Assembly (NCBI RefSeq): GCF_000470315.2
Contig: NZ_CBRF02000019.1
Location: 1 to 64,000 of the forward strand
Reading direction: 5' to 3'
DNA from: Psychromonas sp. SP041
GTDB taxonomy: Bacteria; Pseudomonadota; Gammaproteobacteria; Enterobacterales; Psychromonadaceae
DNA: 64,000 bases
Part shown: positions 35,405 through 45,871 of the stretch, in pieces
Layout of the letters: each line of letters begins with the position of its first letter
Position numbering within the stretch: position 1 is the stretch's first letter
The notes under the pieces: model-generated
What the model saw: only the letters and a program-made list of their open reading frames with translations
Database searches by the model: none
What the model was told of the DNA's origin: nothing
Translations under genes and position numbers: made by a program

Positions 35405-37399
35405 CTATAGGTTGGCATAATCCAAAGTGATGTGGCCAGCTTCAATTAAAAATGCATCAACAGGTTCAAAATCATCTGGTATATCATCTAATGATTTAAC
35501 TTCTTTTAAACCTGCACGTTTAAGACGTTCATTCGTGCGTTTTAGGTTATCGACTTCATTTGCTTCTCGCTCAGAAACGCGATCCTTTTCAACTAATGAA
35601 ATACTCGTTTTATCTTTTTCAAGTTTATATTCATTAATGTCATCGGCTAAATAACCAAATTCAATTTCATCTTTAATACGTGTCTTATGATCTAATGTTA
35701 GCTCTTTTATTTGTTCTTGCAGATCATCAACTTTATTATATTTTGCTGATTTAACATTATCCCACGGTAACGCATTCTTCGCTAAACTTTCGCCTGTATC
35801 TTTAGGGTCGATCGCAGTTGGGAAAGCAATATCAGGAATCACACCTTTATTTTGTGTGCTTCCACCATTAATTCGGTAAAATTTTGCAATTGTATATTGC
35901 ACTGAACCGACAGCATCTTGATTAGTATCATAATAACGTGCAATACGTCGATGTTGTTGAACCGTCCCTTTACCGTAACTTTGCTCACCAATAATAATCG
36001 CTCGACCATAATCTTGTAATGCAGCAGCAAAGATTTCTGATGCAGAAGCACTATTACGATTAATTAATATGGTTAAAGGACCGTCATAAGAGATAGATTC
36101 GTTATCATCTACTTGCACAGAGATTTCTTGACGACTATCTCTCACTTGCACAACAGGGCCTGTTTTTATAAATAATCCTGTTAACAATGTTGCTTCGCTT
36201 AATGCACCGCCACCATTGTTTCGTAAATCAATAACAATACCTTTAACATCTTTTTTAGCTAATGCAGCTAACTCACGGTCAACATCTTCACTAAGCTTAA
36301 TGTAAAAGCTTGGAATAGTGATAACGCCAATATTTTTACCATCAATTACTTCTACTGATGATTTAGCTTCTCTGTCTTCAAGGTGAATTTCTTCACGCAC
36401 AATATTAATGACTTTATTAACATCGCCAGCTTTACCCGATAGAATTTGTAACTGAACCGTTGTGCCTTTCGGGCCTTTGATTAATTCAACGATATCGTCT
36501 AAACGCCATCCAACAACATCAATAATTTTCTCGCCTTTTTGGCCGACACCGATTATTTTGTCATCTTTTAACAATAGTTTAGATTTATCTGCAGGGCCGC
36601 CAGGGACAAGACTGCGAACAACAGTGTAATCATCTTCAAGTTGTAAAACGGCACCAATCCCTTCTAAAGAAAGATTCATTTCCATTTTAAAACGTTCAGC
36701 ATTACGAGGCGATAAGTAACTTGTATGCGGTTCAATGGTGTATGCATAAGCATTCATGAAAGTTTGAAAAACATCTTCACTTTCAGTCTGCGTTAAATGC
36801 TTCAGAGCATAATTATAACGTTTAGTTAGTAACGTTTTAATTTCAGGCCACTTTTTATCAGATAACTTTAATGTCAGGGCATCCGATTTAACGCGAGCTT
36901 GCCAAAGCATATCTAACTCTGTTTTATCTTTAGCCCAAGCTGCATCACTTCGATCGTATTGATACTCTTCTTCTGTATCGAACTTAATTTCATTGTCTAA
37001 TAAAGATAATGCATAAGTAAAACGTTCAAATCGACGTGTTAAGTTAAGTTGATAAATTGCGTAGATTGAATCTAATTGACCAAACTTCAAATTATCATCA
37101 AAAGTGAATTGATATGCTTTCATATCATCAATATCACTTTGCATGAAAATTTGTTTATTAAAGTCTAATTGTTCAATATAACGTTCAAATACCTTGGCAG
37201 ATAATTCGTCGTCTAAAGGAATATATTTGTAATGAGAGCGACTGAATAAGTCGCTCACTCTTTTCGCCACTTTTGCATGTTGAGATTCTTGCTTCAACTG
37301 TGGAATATCTTTTAAAGAGACACTATCGGTGGCGGAAAATGTCGCCCCCACAAAACATAACTGAGAGAGAATTAATGCATGACGAAAGAGTTTTTTCAT
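35405..37399 (-). CDS. prc: Tail-specific (C-terminal processing) protease Prc
   Basis: A 664-aa periplasmic serine protease with a PDZ domain, which cuts proteins from the C terminus and helps control peptidoglycan hydrolases. The signal peptide is about residues 1-22. The PDZ region is about 230-320. The catalytic Ser lies in NRNSASASEIF and the Lys in GEQSYGKGTVQ. The ribosome site lies in the 12 bp after proQ, as in E. coli. Confidence 0.95.
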   Translation of the reverse strand: MKKLFRHALILSQLCFVGATFSATDSVSLKDIPQLKQESQHAKVAKRVSDLFSRSHYKYIPLDDELSAKVFERYIEQLDFNKQIFMQSDIDDMKAYQFTFDDNLKFGQLDSIYAIYQLNLTRRFERFTYALSLLDNEIKFDTEEEYQYDRSDAAWAKDKTELDMLWQARVKSDALTLKLSDKKWPEIKTLLTKRYNYALKHLTQTESEDVFQTFMNAYAYTIEPHTSYLSPRNAERFKMEMNLSLEGIGAVLQLEDDYTVVRSLVPGGPADKSKLLLKDDKIIGVGQKGEKIIDVVGWRLDDIVELIKGPKGTTVQLQILSGKAGDVNKVINIVREEIHLEDREAKSSVEVIDGKNIGVITIPSFYIKLSEDVDRELAALAKKDVKGIVIDLRNNGGGALSEATLLTGLFIKTGPVVQVRDSRQEISVQVDDNESISYDGPLTILINRNSASASEIFAAALQDYGRAIIIGEQSYGKGTVQQHRRIARYYDTNQDAVGSVQYTIAKFYRINGGSTQNKGVIPDIAFPTAIDPKDTGESLAKNALPWDNVKSAKYNKVDDLQEQIKELTLDHKTRIKDEIEFGYLADDINEYKLEKDKTSISLVEKDRVSEREANEVDNLKRTNERLKRAGLKEVKSLDDIPDDFEPVDAFLIEAGHITLDYANL

Positions 37400-37411
37400 T
37401 AAAAAGACCTT

Positions 37412-38041
37412 TTATACGATTAAATGCTTAGCTTTAACTTTCACAACCATTCCTGAGTCTAGTTGTACTTGTACTTCTTCTTTTAAAATTTCTACTACGG
37501 TTGCAGAGACTGGAGTCTTACCTAAAAGAACTTTGACTGATTGTGCCACTTTTAGTTCATTATGGTTAGCTTCTTTATATTGGCTTAAATCAATCTCAGG
37601 CTTTTTAGCTGCTTTTTTAGGCGCATCTTTTTTACGACTTGGTACAGATACTTTCTTAGCAGCACGAGCAGGTGCTTTATTTGATTCTGTTTTTTTCTTA
37701 TTAGCAAATGCTTTTTCTTTACTTTCTTTTAGTGACAATTGAGCGTGGTCAGCATGCTCTTGTGACACTTCATCACCTTCTACACCGTCTAAGTCGATAC
37801 GTTTAGTACCTGCTTTAACACAGTGAAGGTAGCGCCAGCTCATTGTGTATTGACGTAACGCGCCTCTAAGCTGTGTTTTGCTTACACGCGTTTCGTTTTC
37901 TAGACGAGCCGCTAATTCTTGGAACACACCAATTTTTAATGGTTTTGCAGACTCTGAACCAGCGATGAAACAAGCTGGGAACTGTTCTGTTAAGAAGGCA
38001 ATGATTTGTTTGTTATTTGTAAACTTTTCTGTGATTTCCAT
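37412..38041 (-). CDS. proQ: RNA chaperone ProQ
   Basis: A 209-aa ProQ/FinO-domain RNA-binding protein that binds many small RNAs and mRNA 3' ends. The FinO domain covers about 1-115 ([32 protein letters not shown]). A Lys/Ala-rich linker follows, then a C-terminal Tudor-like domain ([28 protein letters not shown]). The proQ-prc order is conserved. Confidence 0.96.
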   Translation of the reverse strand: MEITEKFTNNKQIIAFLTEQFPACFIAGSESAKPLKIGVFQELAARLENETRVSKTQLRGALRQYTMSWRYLHCVKAGTKRIDLDGVEGDEVSQEHADHAQLSLKESKEKAFANKKKTESNKAPARAAKKVSVPSRKKDAPKKAAKKPEIDLSQYKEANHNELKVAQSVKVLLGKTPVSATVVEILKEEVQVQLDSGMVVKVKAKHLIV

Positions 38042-38308
38042 GTAAAACCTAATATTTAAAAACGATGTTGAAAGATATCCAGAGTAAATCTCTGATTATC
38101 ATTAAGAAAATTACTCGGTAGTATAGTGTTGCGTTTATTAAATGTGAACCGAATTATTGTTATAGGAACCTATTCCCGTCAATTTATTGATATTTATTAT
38201 GAAAAGTTAAGGTTTATCAGCTTCTTCTACACCTTTTTTATAAAAACAAGTAATATATTTACATTAATTTTACGATGTTACGACTTGATTATCATTAAAG
38301 AGAGACCG

Positions 38309-39652
38309 ATGAAACCAGAATTATTATCACCAGCAGGCACATTAAAGAACATGCGATACGCTTTTGCTTATGGAGCAGATGCAGTTTACGCAGGTCAACC
38401 TCGCTACTCTTTACGTGTTCGAAATAATGAATTTAATATCGAGAAGTTACAGATTGGCATTAATGAAGCGCATGCTCAAGGTAAAAAATTATACGTTGTT
38501 TGCAATATACAGCCTCATAATTCTAAATTAAAAACATTTATTCGTGATATGAAGCCCGTTGTTGATTTAAAACCAGATGCATTAATTATGTCCGATCCTG
38601 GTTTAATCATGATGGTGCGTGATGTTTTCCCTGATATGCCTATTCATTTGAGCGTACAAGCGAATGCAGTCAATTGGGCCACCGTTAAATTTTGGTATCA
38701 ACAAGGTATTGAGCGCGTTATTTTGTCTCGTGAACTATCACTAGATGAAATAGAAGATATTCGTTACCACTGTCCTGAGATTGAAATTGAAGTTTTTGTA
38801 CATGGCGCATTATGTATGGCTTATTCTGGGCGTTGTTTATTATCTGGCTATATTAACAAACGCGATCCAAATCAAGGGACGTGTACTAATTCATGCCGTT
38901 GGAAATACGATGCGCATGAAGCCCAAGAAAATGAAACCGGTGATATTGTTGCTATTCAACCTGCTGAACCTACTTTAGGTAGCGGACAAACAACAGACCA
39001 ACTATTTTTGTTGCAAGAACAAGGTCGCCCTGGTGAATATATGCCTGCTTTTGAAGATGAGCATGGCACGTATATTATGAACTCGAAAGATTTACGGGCG
39101 ATTCAACATGTAGAGCGCCTTTTAAAAATAGGGGTTCATTCATTAAAAATTGAAGGGCGTACCAAGAGCTTTTATTATTGTGCACGAACAGCGCAGATTT
39201 ATCGTAAAGCAATGGATGATGCAATCGCTGGCCACCCTTTTGATCCATCATTAATGAGTTCTTTAGAAAACTTGGCGCATCGTGGTTATACCGAAGGTTT
39301 CTTAAGTCGCCATACTCATGACCAGTATCAAAATTATGATGTTGGATATTCAGTAAGTGACACGCAGCAATTTGTAGGCGAAATAATGGGCCGTAATGCT
39401 CAAGGACTTGCTGAAGTTAACGTTAAAAACAAATTTTTAGTGGGTGACAAACTAGAATTAATGACACCACAAGGTAATATCAACTTTAAACTTGAAGAGC
39501 TACATAACCGAAAAGGCGAATTAGTCGATGTTGCGCCAGGCTCTGGCCATACTTTATATATACCCGTACCAAAAGAAATTGATTTGAACCACGGCTTACT
39601 AATGCGTAACCTTGCTCAAGGTAATGACACCCGCAATCCGCACTCTAAATAA
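38309..39652 (+). CDS. trhP: tRNA U34 hydroxylase TrhP (YegQ, U32 family)
   Basis: A 447-aa U32 protein of the YegQ/TrhP type, which hydroxylates wobble U34 using prephenate as the oxygen source in E. coli. The N-terminal LLSPAGTLKNMRYAFAYGAD and the cysteine set in GALCMAYSGRCLLSG and CTNSCRWKY are typical. The start at 38309 (MKPELLSPAG) has AGAGAG upstream. The frame stays open to 38126 but those 61 residues are hydrophobic non-family sequence. It is followed by a YfhL ferredoxin, which may supply electrons. Confidence 0.92.
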   Translation: MKPELLSPAGTLKNMRYAFAYGADAVYAGQPRYSLRVRNNEFNIEKLQIGINEAHAQGKKLYVVCNIQPHNSKLKTFIRDMKPVVDLKPDALIMSDPGLIMMVRDVFPDMPIHLSVQANAVNWATVKFWYQQGIERVILSRELSLDEIEDIRYHCPEIEIEVFVHGALCMAYSGRCLLSGYINKRDPNQGTCTNSCRWKYDAHEAQENETGDIVAIQPAEPTLGSGQTTDQLFLLQEQGRPGEYMPAFEDEHGTYIMNSKDLRAIQHVERLLKIGVHSLKIEGRTKSFYYCARTAQIYRKAMDDAIAGHPFDPSLMSSLENLAHRGYTEGFLSRHTHDQYQNYDVGYSVSDTQQFVGEIMGRNAQGLAEVNVKNKFLVGDKLELMTPQGNINFKLEELHNRKGELVDVAPGSGHTLYIPVPKEIDLNHGLLMRNLAQGNDTRNPHSK

Positions 39653-39685
39653 GATGGCTTAGTTATAAAATGGTACTACTATAAA

Positions 39686-39934
39686 ATGGCGCTGCTAATA
39701 GAAGATAGCTGTATCAATTGTGATATGTGCGATCCAGAATGCCCAAATGAAGCAATAACATTTGGTGCAGAAATATATGAAATAAACTCAGATCTTTGTA
39801 CTGAATGTGTTGGTTTTTATGAAAAAGCAACTTGTGTCGCTGTCTGCCCTATTAACTGTATTATCGTTGACCCGAACAACAAAGAAACACAAGAACAGTT
39901 GTTAGATAAGTTCGCTAGTTTATACGTTAATTGA
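39686..39934 (+). CDS. yfhL: YfhL family 4Fe-4S dicluster ferredoxin
   Basis: An 82-aa Allochromatium-type ferredoxin with two [4Fe-4S] motifs: CINCDMCDPECP at 9-20 and CTECVGFYEKATCVAVCP from residue 38. The insertion between cysteines in the second motif is typical of YfhL. It lies 33 bp after trhP, a likely operon. Its TGA overlaps the TTG start of the MATE gene. Confidence 0.93.
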   Translation: MALLIEDSCINCDMCDPECPNEAITFGAEIYEINSDLCTECVGFYEKATCVAVCPINCIIVDPNNKETQEQLLDKFASLYVN

Positions 39935-41265
39935 CGGTGTCGTTAACCGCTAAATTTACACAAGGAGATATCTCCGAACACATTATAAAAATGGCACTCA
40001 CCAATGTAATTGGACTGAGTGTTTTCTTTATTGTCGATCTTGTCGATATCTACTTTATTAGTTTATTAAATCAACCTCTGCTTTTATCTGCCATTGGCTA
40101 CGCTGCTGCAATTTTGTTTTTCACAACGTCTATTACCATCGCAATGATGATTGCAAACTCAGTTGTTGTCGCAAGAATGATTGGTCAGCAACAAGAACAA
40201 CAAGCTAAACAAGCAGCAATGACTTGTTATGTGATCACCTTTATTATTAGCTTATTAGTTAGCTTCCTTATTTTTTGTAACGCAAATACCTTATTAACAT
40301 TATTAGGCGCTAAAGGTGACGAATTACGAGCAGCAAGTGATTATTTAAGTATCACGCTTATTGCATTTCCTATCATTGCACTCGGTATGCAAATAACCTC
40401 AACATTGCGCGCACTAGGCAAAGCAAAATTAGGTATGTATTGCACGATTACCGCGGGCGTAGTTAATATTATTCTTGACCCGTTAATGATTTTTTATTTT
40501 GAACAGGATCTTAAAGGTGCCGCTTTTGCTTCCTTGATGGCTAAAAGCGCGATGTTATTACTGGCGGCTTATTATTTATTGATCAAAGCTAAATTTATAA
40601 CGAAAGTTGGATTTACAGCGTTTAAAAAGCAAGCTCAATTTATTTTAAAAGTCGCACTCCCCGTGTCACTAACACAAATGGCAACGCCGCTTAGTCAACT
40701 TTACATTACTTATGAAATAGCTAAATTTGGACCAAGCTTTGTGGCAGGCTGGGCTATCATTAGTCGATTAATCCCTGTTGTTTTTATGATGCTATTTGCG
40801 ATGCCAGGTGCGATAGGGCCAATCATTAGTCAAAACATTGGTGCAAGGCAATTCAAACGCGTTAAAACAACATTAAACCAATCACTTAATTTTATTATTA
40901 AATATGTCTTTGTATTGGCATTAGTACTTTCTTTATTACAAGAGTATTTGGTTACCTTATTTAATGCACAAGATGGCGCAGCTATTATGATTCGGTTTTT
41001 CTGCCAATATATTAGCATTACTTTTATTTTTGTTGCCATGAATTTAGTGGCGATGTCATTTTTAAATAATGTGGGTCACCCGAAAATAGCAAGCTCCCTT
41101 AATCTCGCAAAAATGTCGTTAGGCACAATCCCTTTTGTGAGTATTGGCGCTTATTATTATGGTGCTCAAGGAATACTGATCGGTCAAGCATTAGGCAGTG
41201 TTATATTTGCTATCATGGCAATTATGATATGCTACCGAATACTGCGTAAATTAGATTATAATTAA
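39931..41265 (+). CDS. MATE family efflux transporter
   Basis: A 444-aa multidrug and toxin extrusion protein with about 12 membrane segments in two related halves. The MatE family blocks (for example LLNQPLLLSAIGYAAAIL and MQITSTLRALGKAKLGM) are recognisable. Substrate and coupling ion are unknown. Two starts are possible: TTG at 39931, overlapping the ferredoxin stop by 4 nt, or GTG at 39937. Neither has a strong ribosome site, so translational coupling is likely. Confidence 0.9.
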   Translation: MTVSLTAKFTQGDISEHIIKMALTNVIGLSVFFIVDLVDIYFISLLNQPLLLSAIGYAAAILFFTTSITIAMMIANSVVVARMIGQQQEQQAKQAAMTCYVITFIISLLVSFLIFCNANTLLTLLGAKGDELRAASDYLSITLIAFPIIALGMQITSTLRALGKAKLGMYCTITAGVVNIILDPLMIFYFEQDLKGAAFASLMAKSAMLLLAAYYLLIKAKFITKVGFTAFKKQAQFILKVALPVSLTQMATPLSQLYITYEIAKFGPSFVAGWAIISRLIPVVFMMLFAMPGAIGPIISQNIGARQFKRVKTTLNQSLNFIIKYVFVLALVLSLLQEYLVTLFNAQDGAAIMIRFFCQYISITFIFVAMNLVAMSFLNNVGHPKIASSLNLAKMSLGTIPFVSIGAYYYGAQGILIGQALGSVIFAIMAIMICYRILRKLDYN

Positions 41266-41398
41266 CTCAATACGAACGAATTTATTGTATTAATTTCATT
41301 AAATTACCGAGTTAACCTATCCTTATGATATTTAATATTTTATTTCAGCTTATCAAATGTTAAATTAGCCTTATTACTCTAATGGAATAGCAAACACT

Positions 41399-43003
41399 AT
41401 GCGTTTAATATGCTTATTGTTCTTAATTGTCAGCCTCAGTGGTTGTTATCAAAATAAAGCGCTGACACAAAATACGCTTATCTATTGTACAGATAGTCAG
41501 CCGACCTCATTTAATCCCCAAATAAGCGATGACATCGCGAGCTTAGATGCAACAACTCATCAAATATTTAGTCGCTTAGTAAAAATCGACTCTAAAACCA
41601 ATGAGTTTGTGCCTGATTTAGCAAAAAGCTGGGAACGTAGCGATGACAAACTTCGTTATCGTTTTACATTACGTAATAATATCAGTTTTCATGAAACCGA
41701 TTACTTTCAGCCAACAAGGTTTTTAAATGCAGACGATGTGTTGTTTAGTTTTAATCGCATGCTGGATGTAACGAATCCTTACCATACTGTTAATAATCAA
41801 TCAGTAAATTACTTTTACAACCACCCTTTTACTAATTTATTATCTGCAATAAATAAAATTGATGAACATACCGTTGAGTTTGTTCTATCAAAGCCAGATG
41901 TCACTTTGATTGCTAATTTAGCAGCACATTACGCAGTCATTCATTCTAAAGAATATAGTGAACAGTTACTAAAAGAAGGACATCCAGAAAAAATTGATTT
42001 TCAGCCGATCGGCACAGGACCATTTAAATTTAAGAGCTTTGATAATAACGGTACTATTCGTTATACCAAAAATGATCTTTACTGGCAGTCGATGACTAAT
42101 ATCGAAAATCTCATTTTTTTCACTAACCCAAGCGCAACAAAACGTTATACTAAATTGTTATCTGGTGAATGTGATGCTATCTCATACCCAGCTGCTAGCC
42201 AGTTAGAAACCATTAGTCACAATAAAGAAATCACTTTAAACAGTAAATCTACCGCGAACATTTCATTATGGGCATTCAATACTCAACAAGATAAGCTGAA
42301 AAACCCTAAAATTAGACAAGCCTTAGCACAAGCTGTCGATACAGAAACTATTTTAAACGCTGTTTATTTTCAGAGCGCAATACAGACAGAAACATTATTA
42401 AGTAAACAATCATGGGCATTAAAGCCTCGTTTTGATAACGATTTATTTAACCCTGAACAGGCAGAGCAGACATTAAAAGATCTACACTTTGATTTTTCAC
42501 AAACACTACGCATTTTACTATCTGATAGCTCCGATGTATTTAATCCTAACTTTCATAAAACGGCTGAATTAATTCAAGCAAATTTAGCGGCTGTTGGCGT
42601 TAAAAGCCGTATCGATGATTTACATGAAATCGCATTAAAAGCTAAATTAGACAGTGGAAATTACGATACTTACTTAACGGGAATTAACGTCCATATTAAT
42701 GATCCTGATAGTATATTTAGACCATTACTCAGTTGTAACTCTACTCCAGAAACAGGAAACAGCAGTAACTGGTGCTCTCCTAATACACAAGTATTGTTAG
42801 ACCAATCATTAACTGAGTCTAATTTCGCACAACGCATTAAAAACTATTATCACATCCAAGATGAAGTTTTTAATCAACGTCCGTACTTACCTATTGCACA
42901 TGTTTTAAGATTAGATGCGATTTCAAAATCGATCTTGAATGTAGAAGTGAATCCATTAACCGGCATTAATTTTCAGAATGCCATTAAACAAGATTTGAAT
43001 TAA
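41399..43003 (+). CDS. sapA: Peptide ABC transporter substrate-binding lipoprotein SapA
   Basis: A 534-aa solute-binding protein of the oligopeptide (SBP_bac_5) family. It begins with a lipoprotein signal ending LSGC (Cys16), so it is lipid-anchored here, unlike the soluble E. coli SapA. Shared SapA features are FQPTRFLNADDVLFSFNR, GTGPFKF and DPDSIFRPLLSC. It probably binds peptides or haem-type ligands; in other species it is linked to antimicrobial peptide resistance. First of sapABCDF. Confidence 0.93.
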   Translation: MRLICLLFLIVSLSGCYQNKALTQNTLIYCTDSQPTSFNPQISDDIASLDATTHQIFSRLVKIDSKTNEFVPDLAKSWERSDDKLRYRFTLRNNISFHETDYFQPTRFLNADDVLFSFNRMLDVTNPYHTVNNQSVNYFYNHPFTNLLSAINKIDEHTVEFVLSKPDVTLIANLAAHYAVIHSKEYSEQLLKEGHPEKIDFQPIGTGPFKFKSFDNNGTIRYTKNDLYWQSMTNIENLIFFTNPSATKRYTKLLSGECDAISYPAASQLETISHNKEITLNSKSTANISLWAFNTQQDKLKNPKIRQALAQAVDTETILNAVYFQSAIQTETLLSKQSWALKPRFDNDLFNPEQAEQTLKDLHFDFSQTLRILLSDSSDVFNPNFHKTAELIQANLAAVGVKSRIDDLHEIALKAKLDSGNYDTYLTGINVHINDPDSIFRPLLSCNSTPETGNSSNWCSPNTQVLLDQSLTESNFAQRIKNYYHIQDEVFNQRPYLPIAHVLRLDAISKSILNVEVNPLTGINFQNAIKQDLN

Positions 43004-43004
43004 T

Positions 43005-43982
43005 ATGCTGTCATTTTTAATCAGACGTTTAAACCTACTATTAATCACTGCGCTTATTTTAACTATTATTGCTTTTATGATTGATCGTACTGTGACAATC
43101 AGTCACGCGACGACAACGTTAGATCAAAGAAATTATATTGCACAGTATTTTTCTTATCTATGGCAGATTATAAATGGTAATTTTGGTTATTCCTCTATTG
43201 ATCAACAAGGTTTACTAAAACGCGGACTCGTATTTTTTGCTTCTACATTAGAGCTCTGTTTTGTTGCTTTATTATTTTCAAGCTTAATGGCGATTCCGCT
43301 AGGATTACTTGCAGGGTTATTCAGAAATACAAAACTTGATTATATGATCATGACTATTGCTATCATCGGCCTTGCACTACCTGTGTTTTGGGTCGGTGTG
43401 ATGGCTATTTTATTACCGAGTATCGGAGGTGATATTTTACCCGTTGATGGTAATTTAAGTTTAGTGTATGACATCCCAGTAGTCACAGGTTTTTTATTAA
43501 TTGATACTTTATTGGTTACTGAACAATATGGGTTTTTCGCGTTTATTGACCGCGTTGCCCACTTGATATTACCGGCGTTGGTTTTATCCTTTTTCTTAAT
43601 TGCGGAGATAGTCCGTTTGACACGTCACTCGATGACCATGGTGATGCGCAGCAACTATATACAAACGGCTTACGCTAAAGGTTTTTCAAGAACTAAAATC
43701 GTTTTCACTCATGCACTGAAGAACGCATTACCACCCATTATTCCCCAATTACGTTTACAATTAAGTACTATTCTTTCATTTGCCATGACGGTAGAAATTG
43801 TATTTAACCTAAACGGTATTGGAAAATGGTTATTCATTTCTTTAAAATCTGGTGATTATCTCGTGCTTCCTGCAGGTATGCTGATTATCACCGGCTTTAT
43901 TTTAATATTCAGTATCGCCACAGAAATCGTTATGGTACTCATTAGCCCACTAAGAAGAGGTTCGTTATATGTTGATAAATAA
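43005..43982 (+). CDS. sapB: Peptide ABC transporter permease SapB
   Basis: A 325-aa inner-membrane permease of the DppB type with about six membrane segments. The coupling loop ARGFSRTK-type sequence is present as YAKGFSRTKIVFTHALKNAL. It starts one base after sapA and overlaps sapC by 14 nt. Confidence 0.94.
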   Translation: MLSFLIRRLNLLLITALILTIIAFMIDRTVTISHATTTLDQRNYIAQYFSYLWQIINGNFGYSSIDQQGLLKRGLVFFASTLELCFVALLFSSLMAIPLGLLAGLFRNTKLDYMIMTIAIIGLALPVFWVGVMAILLPSIGGDILPVDGNLSLVYDIPVVTGFLLIDTLLVTEQYGFFAFIDRVAHLILPALVLSFFLIAEIVRLTRHSMTMVMRSNYIQTAYAKGFSRTKIVFTHALKNALPPIIPQLRLQLSTILSFAMTVEIVFNLNGIGKWLFISLKSGDYLVLPAGMLIITGFILIFSIATEIVMVLISPLRRGSLYVDK

Positions 43983-44859
43983 CGGGTTTAATGAAGATAA
44001 AATTCAATCTCCATTGCGTTATATCTGGTCTATTTTTAAAGGTAAAAGCATTGCTGTCGTCGCAATGTGGTTGATGATTATATTAATTACAACCTCAATT
44101 TTATCACCTTGGTTTATGCCACATTCCCCCCTAACACAAGACCCTGAGAGCATGTTACTCCCGCCCTATTGGGCCAAAGGTGGTAATATAAACCATATAT
44201 TGGGCACTGATGATTTAGGAAGAGATACACTATCTCGTTTATTTCAGGGGTTACAATTCACCTTAGGTGGCGCTTTAACTATTACGTTTTTTGTCGCTTT
44301 TTTAGGCATGGTAATTGGTGCAGGCGCAGCGTTAACTAAAGGCGTTAAAGCCAGTGTTTTACATCATTTATTAGACGCTCTGTTAGCGATACCTTCTTTA
44401 CTTTCTGCATTAATATTAATTACTATTTTTGGACCTAGTTATACCAACTGTTTAATTGCCATTGGACTTTCACTCTTACCTCAATTTATACGAGCCAGCT
44501 ACATTGTCATTGAACAAGAATTAAGTAAACAATACATCGTTGCTTTGCAATTAGACGGTGCGACAAAAACACGGTTATTTCGCTATGGCATTTTACCTAA
44601 TATTTTAGAACCAACGATTACTATCCTTAATCGCTTATTCACTATGTCTATTATCGAAATTGCAACATTAGGTTTTTTAGGTTTTGGTGCACAGTTACCA
44701 CAAACAGAATTAGGTTCATTAATTGCAAACAGTATGGAGCTTATATATCTATCTCCTTGGTTAGTGACCTTTCCGGGCTTAGCTATTTTCCTCGTGATCG
44801 TTATCGTGAATATTTTTGCAGAAGGTCTTCGCCACGCTGTTATTGAAGGAGAAGAGTAA
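43969..44859 (+). CDS. sapC: Peptide ABC transporter permease SapC
   Basis: A 296-aa inner-membrane permease of the DppC type. An N-terminal cytoplasmic segment, about six membrane segments and the motif LGTDDLGRDTLSRLFQG identify it. Second permease of the Sap complex. Its TAA overlaps the sapD ATG (TAATG). Confidence 0.94.
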   Translation: MLINNGFNEDKIQSPLRYIWSIFKGKSIAVVAMWLMIILITTSILSPWFMPHSPLTQDPESMLLPPYWAKGGNINHILGTDDLGRDTLSRLFQGLQFTLGGALTITFFVAFLGMVIGAGAALTKGVKASVLHHLLDALLAIPSLLSALILITIFGPSYTNCLIAIGLSLLPQFIRASYIVIEQELSKQYIVALQLDGATKTRLFRYGILPNILEPTITILNRLFTMSIIEIATLGFLGFGAQLPQTELGSLIANSMELIYLSPWLVTFPGLAIFLVIVIVNIFAEGLRHAVIEGEE

Positions 44860-45869
44860 TGGCTTTATTAGATATCAGAAATTTAAGTATTGATATTGAG
44901 ACGGCACAGGGCAAAATTCGTGTTATCGACAAAGCCTCTTTAAATATTGTCGATGGTTCAATACACGGTTTAATCGGTGAGTCAGGCTCAGGAAAAACCC
45001 TCATTGCTAAAGCTATATTAGGGTTACATAACAGTAATTGGACGGTGACGGCTGACCGCATGTTCCTCGGTAAAACAGACCTATCAAAATTATCACAAAA
45101 AGAGCGACGTCAGATTCTAGGGACTGAGATATCAATGATTTTTCAGGAGCCGAGTTCTTACTTAGATCCCAGTCAAAAAATACATACTCAAATAGAATCG
45201 GTTTTACCTAAAAAAACAATGCAGCAACGCTTCAGACGTATTTTAAGTAAAATAAAGCGTGCTCATATTTCATCAAGACGTTTACAAATTAAAGAATTGT
45301 TACATAAAGTAGGCATTCAAAATGATGTGGCGGTTTTAAATTGTTACCCTCATCAACTATCTGAAGGGGTATGTCAAAAAGTCATGATTGCGATGGCGAT
45401 TGCTAACAACCCTCGATTAATTATTGCCGATGAACCGACAACCTCAATGGAAGCGGTAACACAATCACAAATATTCCGTTTGTTGTACAAGCTTAATCAG
45501 TTAAACAATACGACATTACTCATATTAAGTAACAATTTTGCCAATACAAGTGGCATATCAGATTACATGACCTTAGTTTATTGTGGGCAAACAGTAGAAT
45601 CCGGTTCGTATAAGCAAATTATGGGTTCAGCAATGCATCCTTATACGCAAGCGATGCTTAAAACAATGATCAATAATGAAGAAATCTATGAGCATAAAGC
45701 ACAACTTTATACTCTGCCGGGTAACATTCCCTCTTCAAATCAATTACCCATTGGTTGCCGTTTAGGGCCAAGGTGTCCTAGAGCACAACGTATTTGTGTA
45801 AAAAATCCTACCTTGACGATCAAAAAAGGTCATAGTTTTCGCTGCCATTACCCAATCAAACTGAGTTAA
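44859..45869 (+). CDS. sapD: Peptide ABC transporter ATP-binding protein SapD
   Basis: A 336-aa ATPase. Walker A is GESGSGKT (40-47), the signature is LSEGVCQK (167-174, the same LSEG form as E. coli SapD), and Walker B is LIIADEP. The C-terminal oligopeptide-transporter domain (LPIGCRLGPRCPRAQ) is present. The H-loop is unusual: LSNN at 223-226 puts Asn225 where E. coli SapD has the switch histidine (ISHD). This may make the site weak, with SapF carrying the working site. Confidence 0.94.
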   Translation: MALLDIRNLSIDIETAQGKIRVIDKASLNIVDGSIHGLIGESGSGKTLIAKAILGLHNSNWTVTADRMFLGKTDLSKLSQKERRQILGTEISMIFQEPSSYLDPSQKIHTQIESVLPKKTMQQRFRRILSKIKRAHISSRRLQIKELLHKVGIQNDVAVLNCYPHQLSEGVCQKVMIAMAIANNPRLIIADEPTTSMEAVTQSQIFRLLYKLNQLNNTTLLILSNNFANTSGISDYMTLVYCGQTVESGSYKQIMGSAMHPYTQAMLKTMINNEEIYEHKAQLYTLPGNIPSSNQLPIGCRLGPRCPRAQRICVKNPTLTIKKGHSFRCHYPIKLS

Positions 45870-45871
45870 TT

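Noticed and set aside
38126-38308. N-terminal extension of trhP by 61 residues
   Set aside because: The extension is hydrophobic, AT-driven and absent from U32 proteins; MKPELLSPAG at 38309 with a ribosome site is the normal start.
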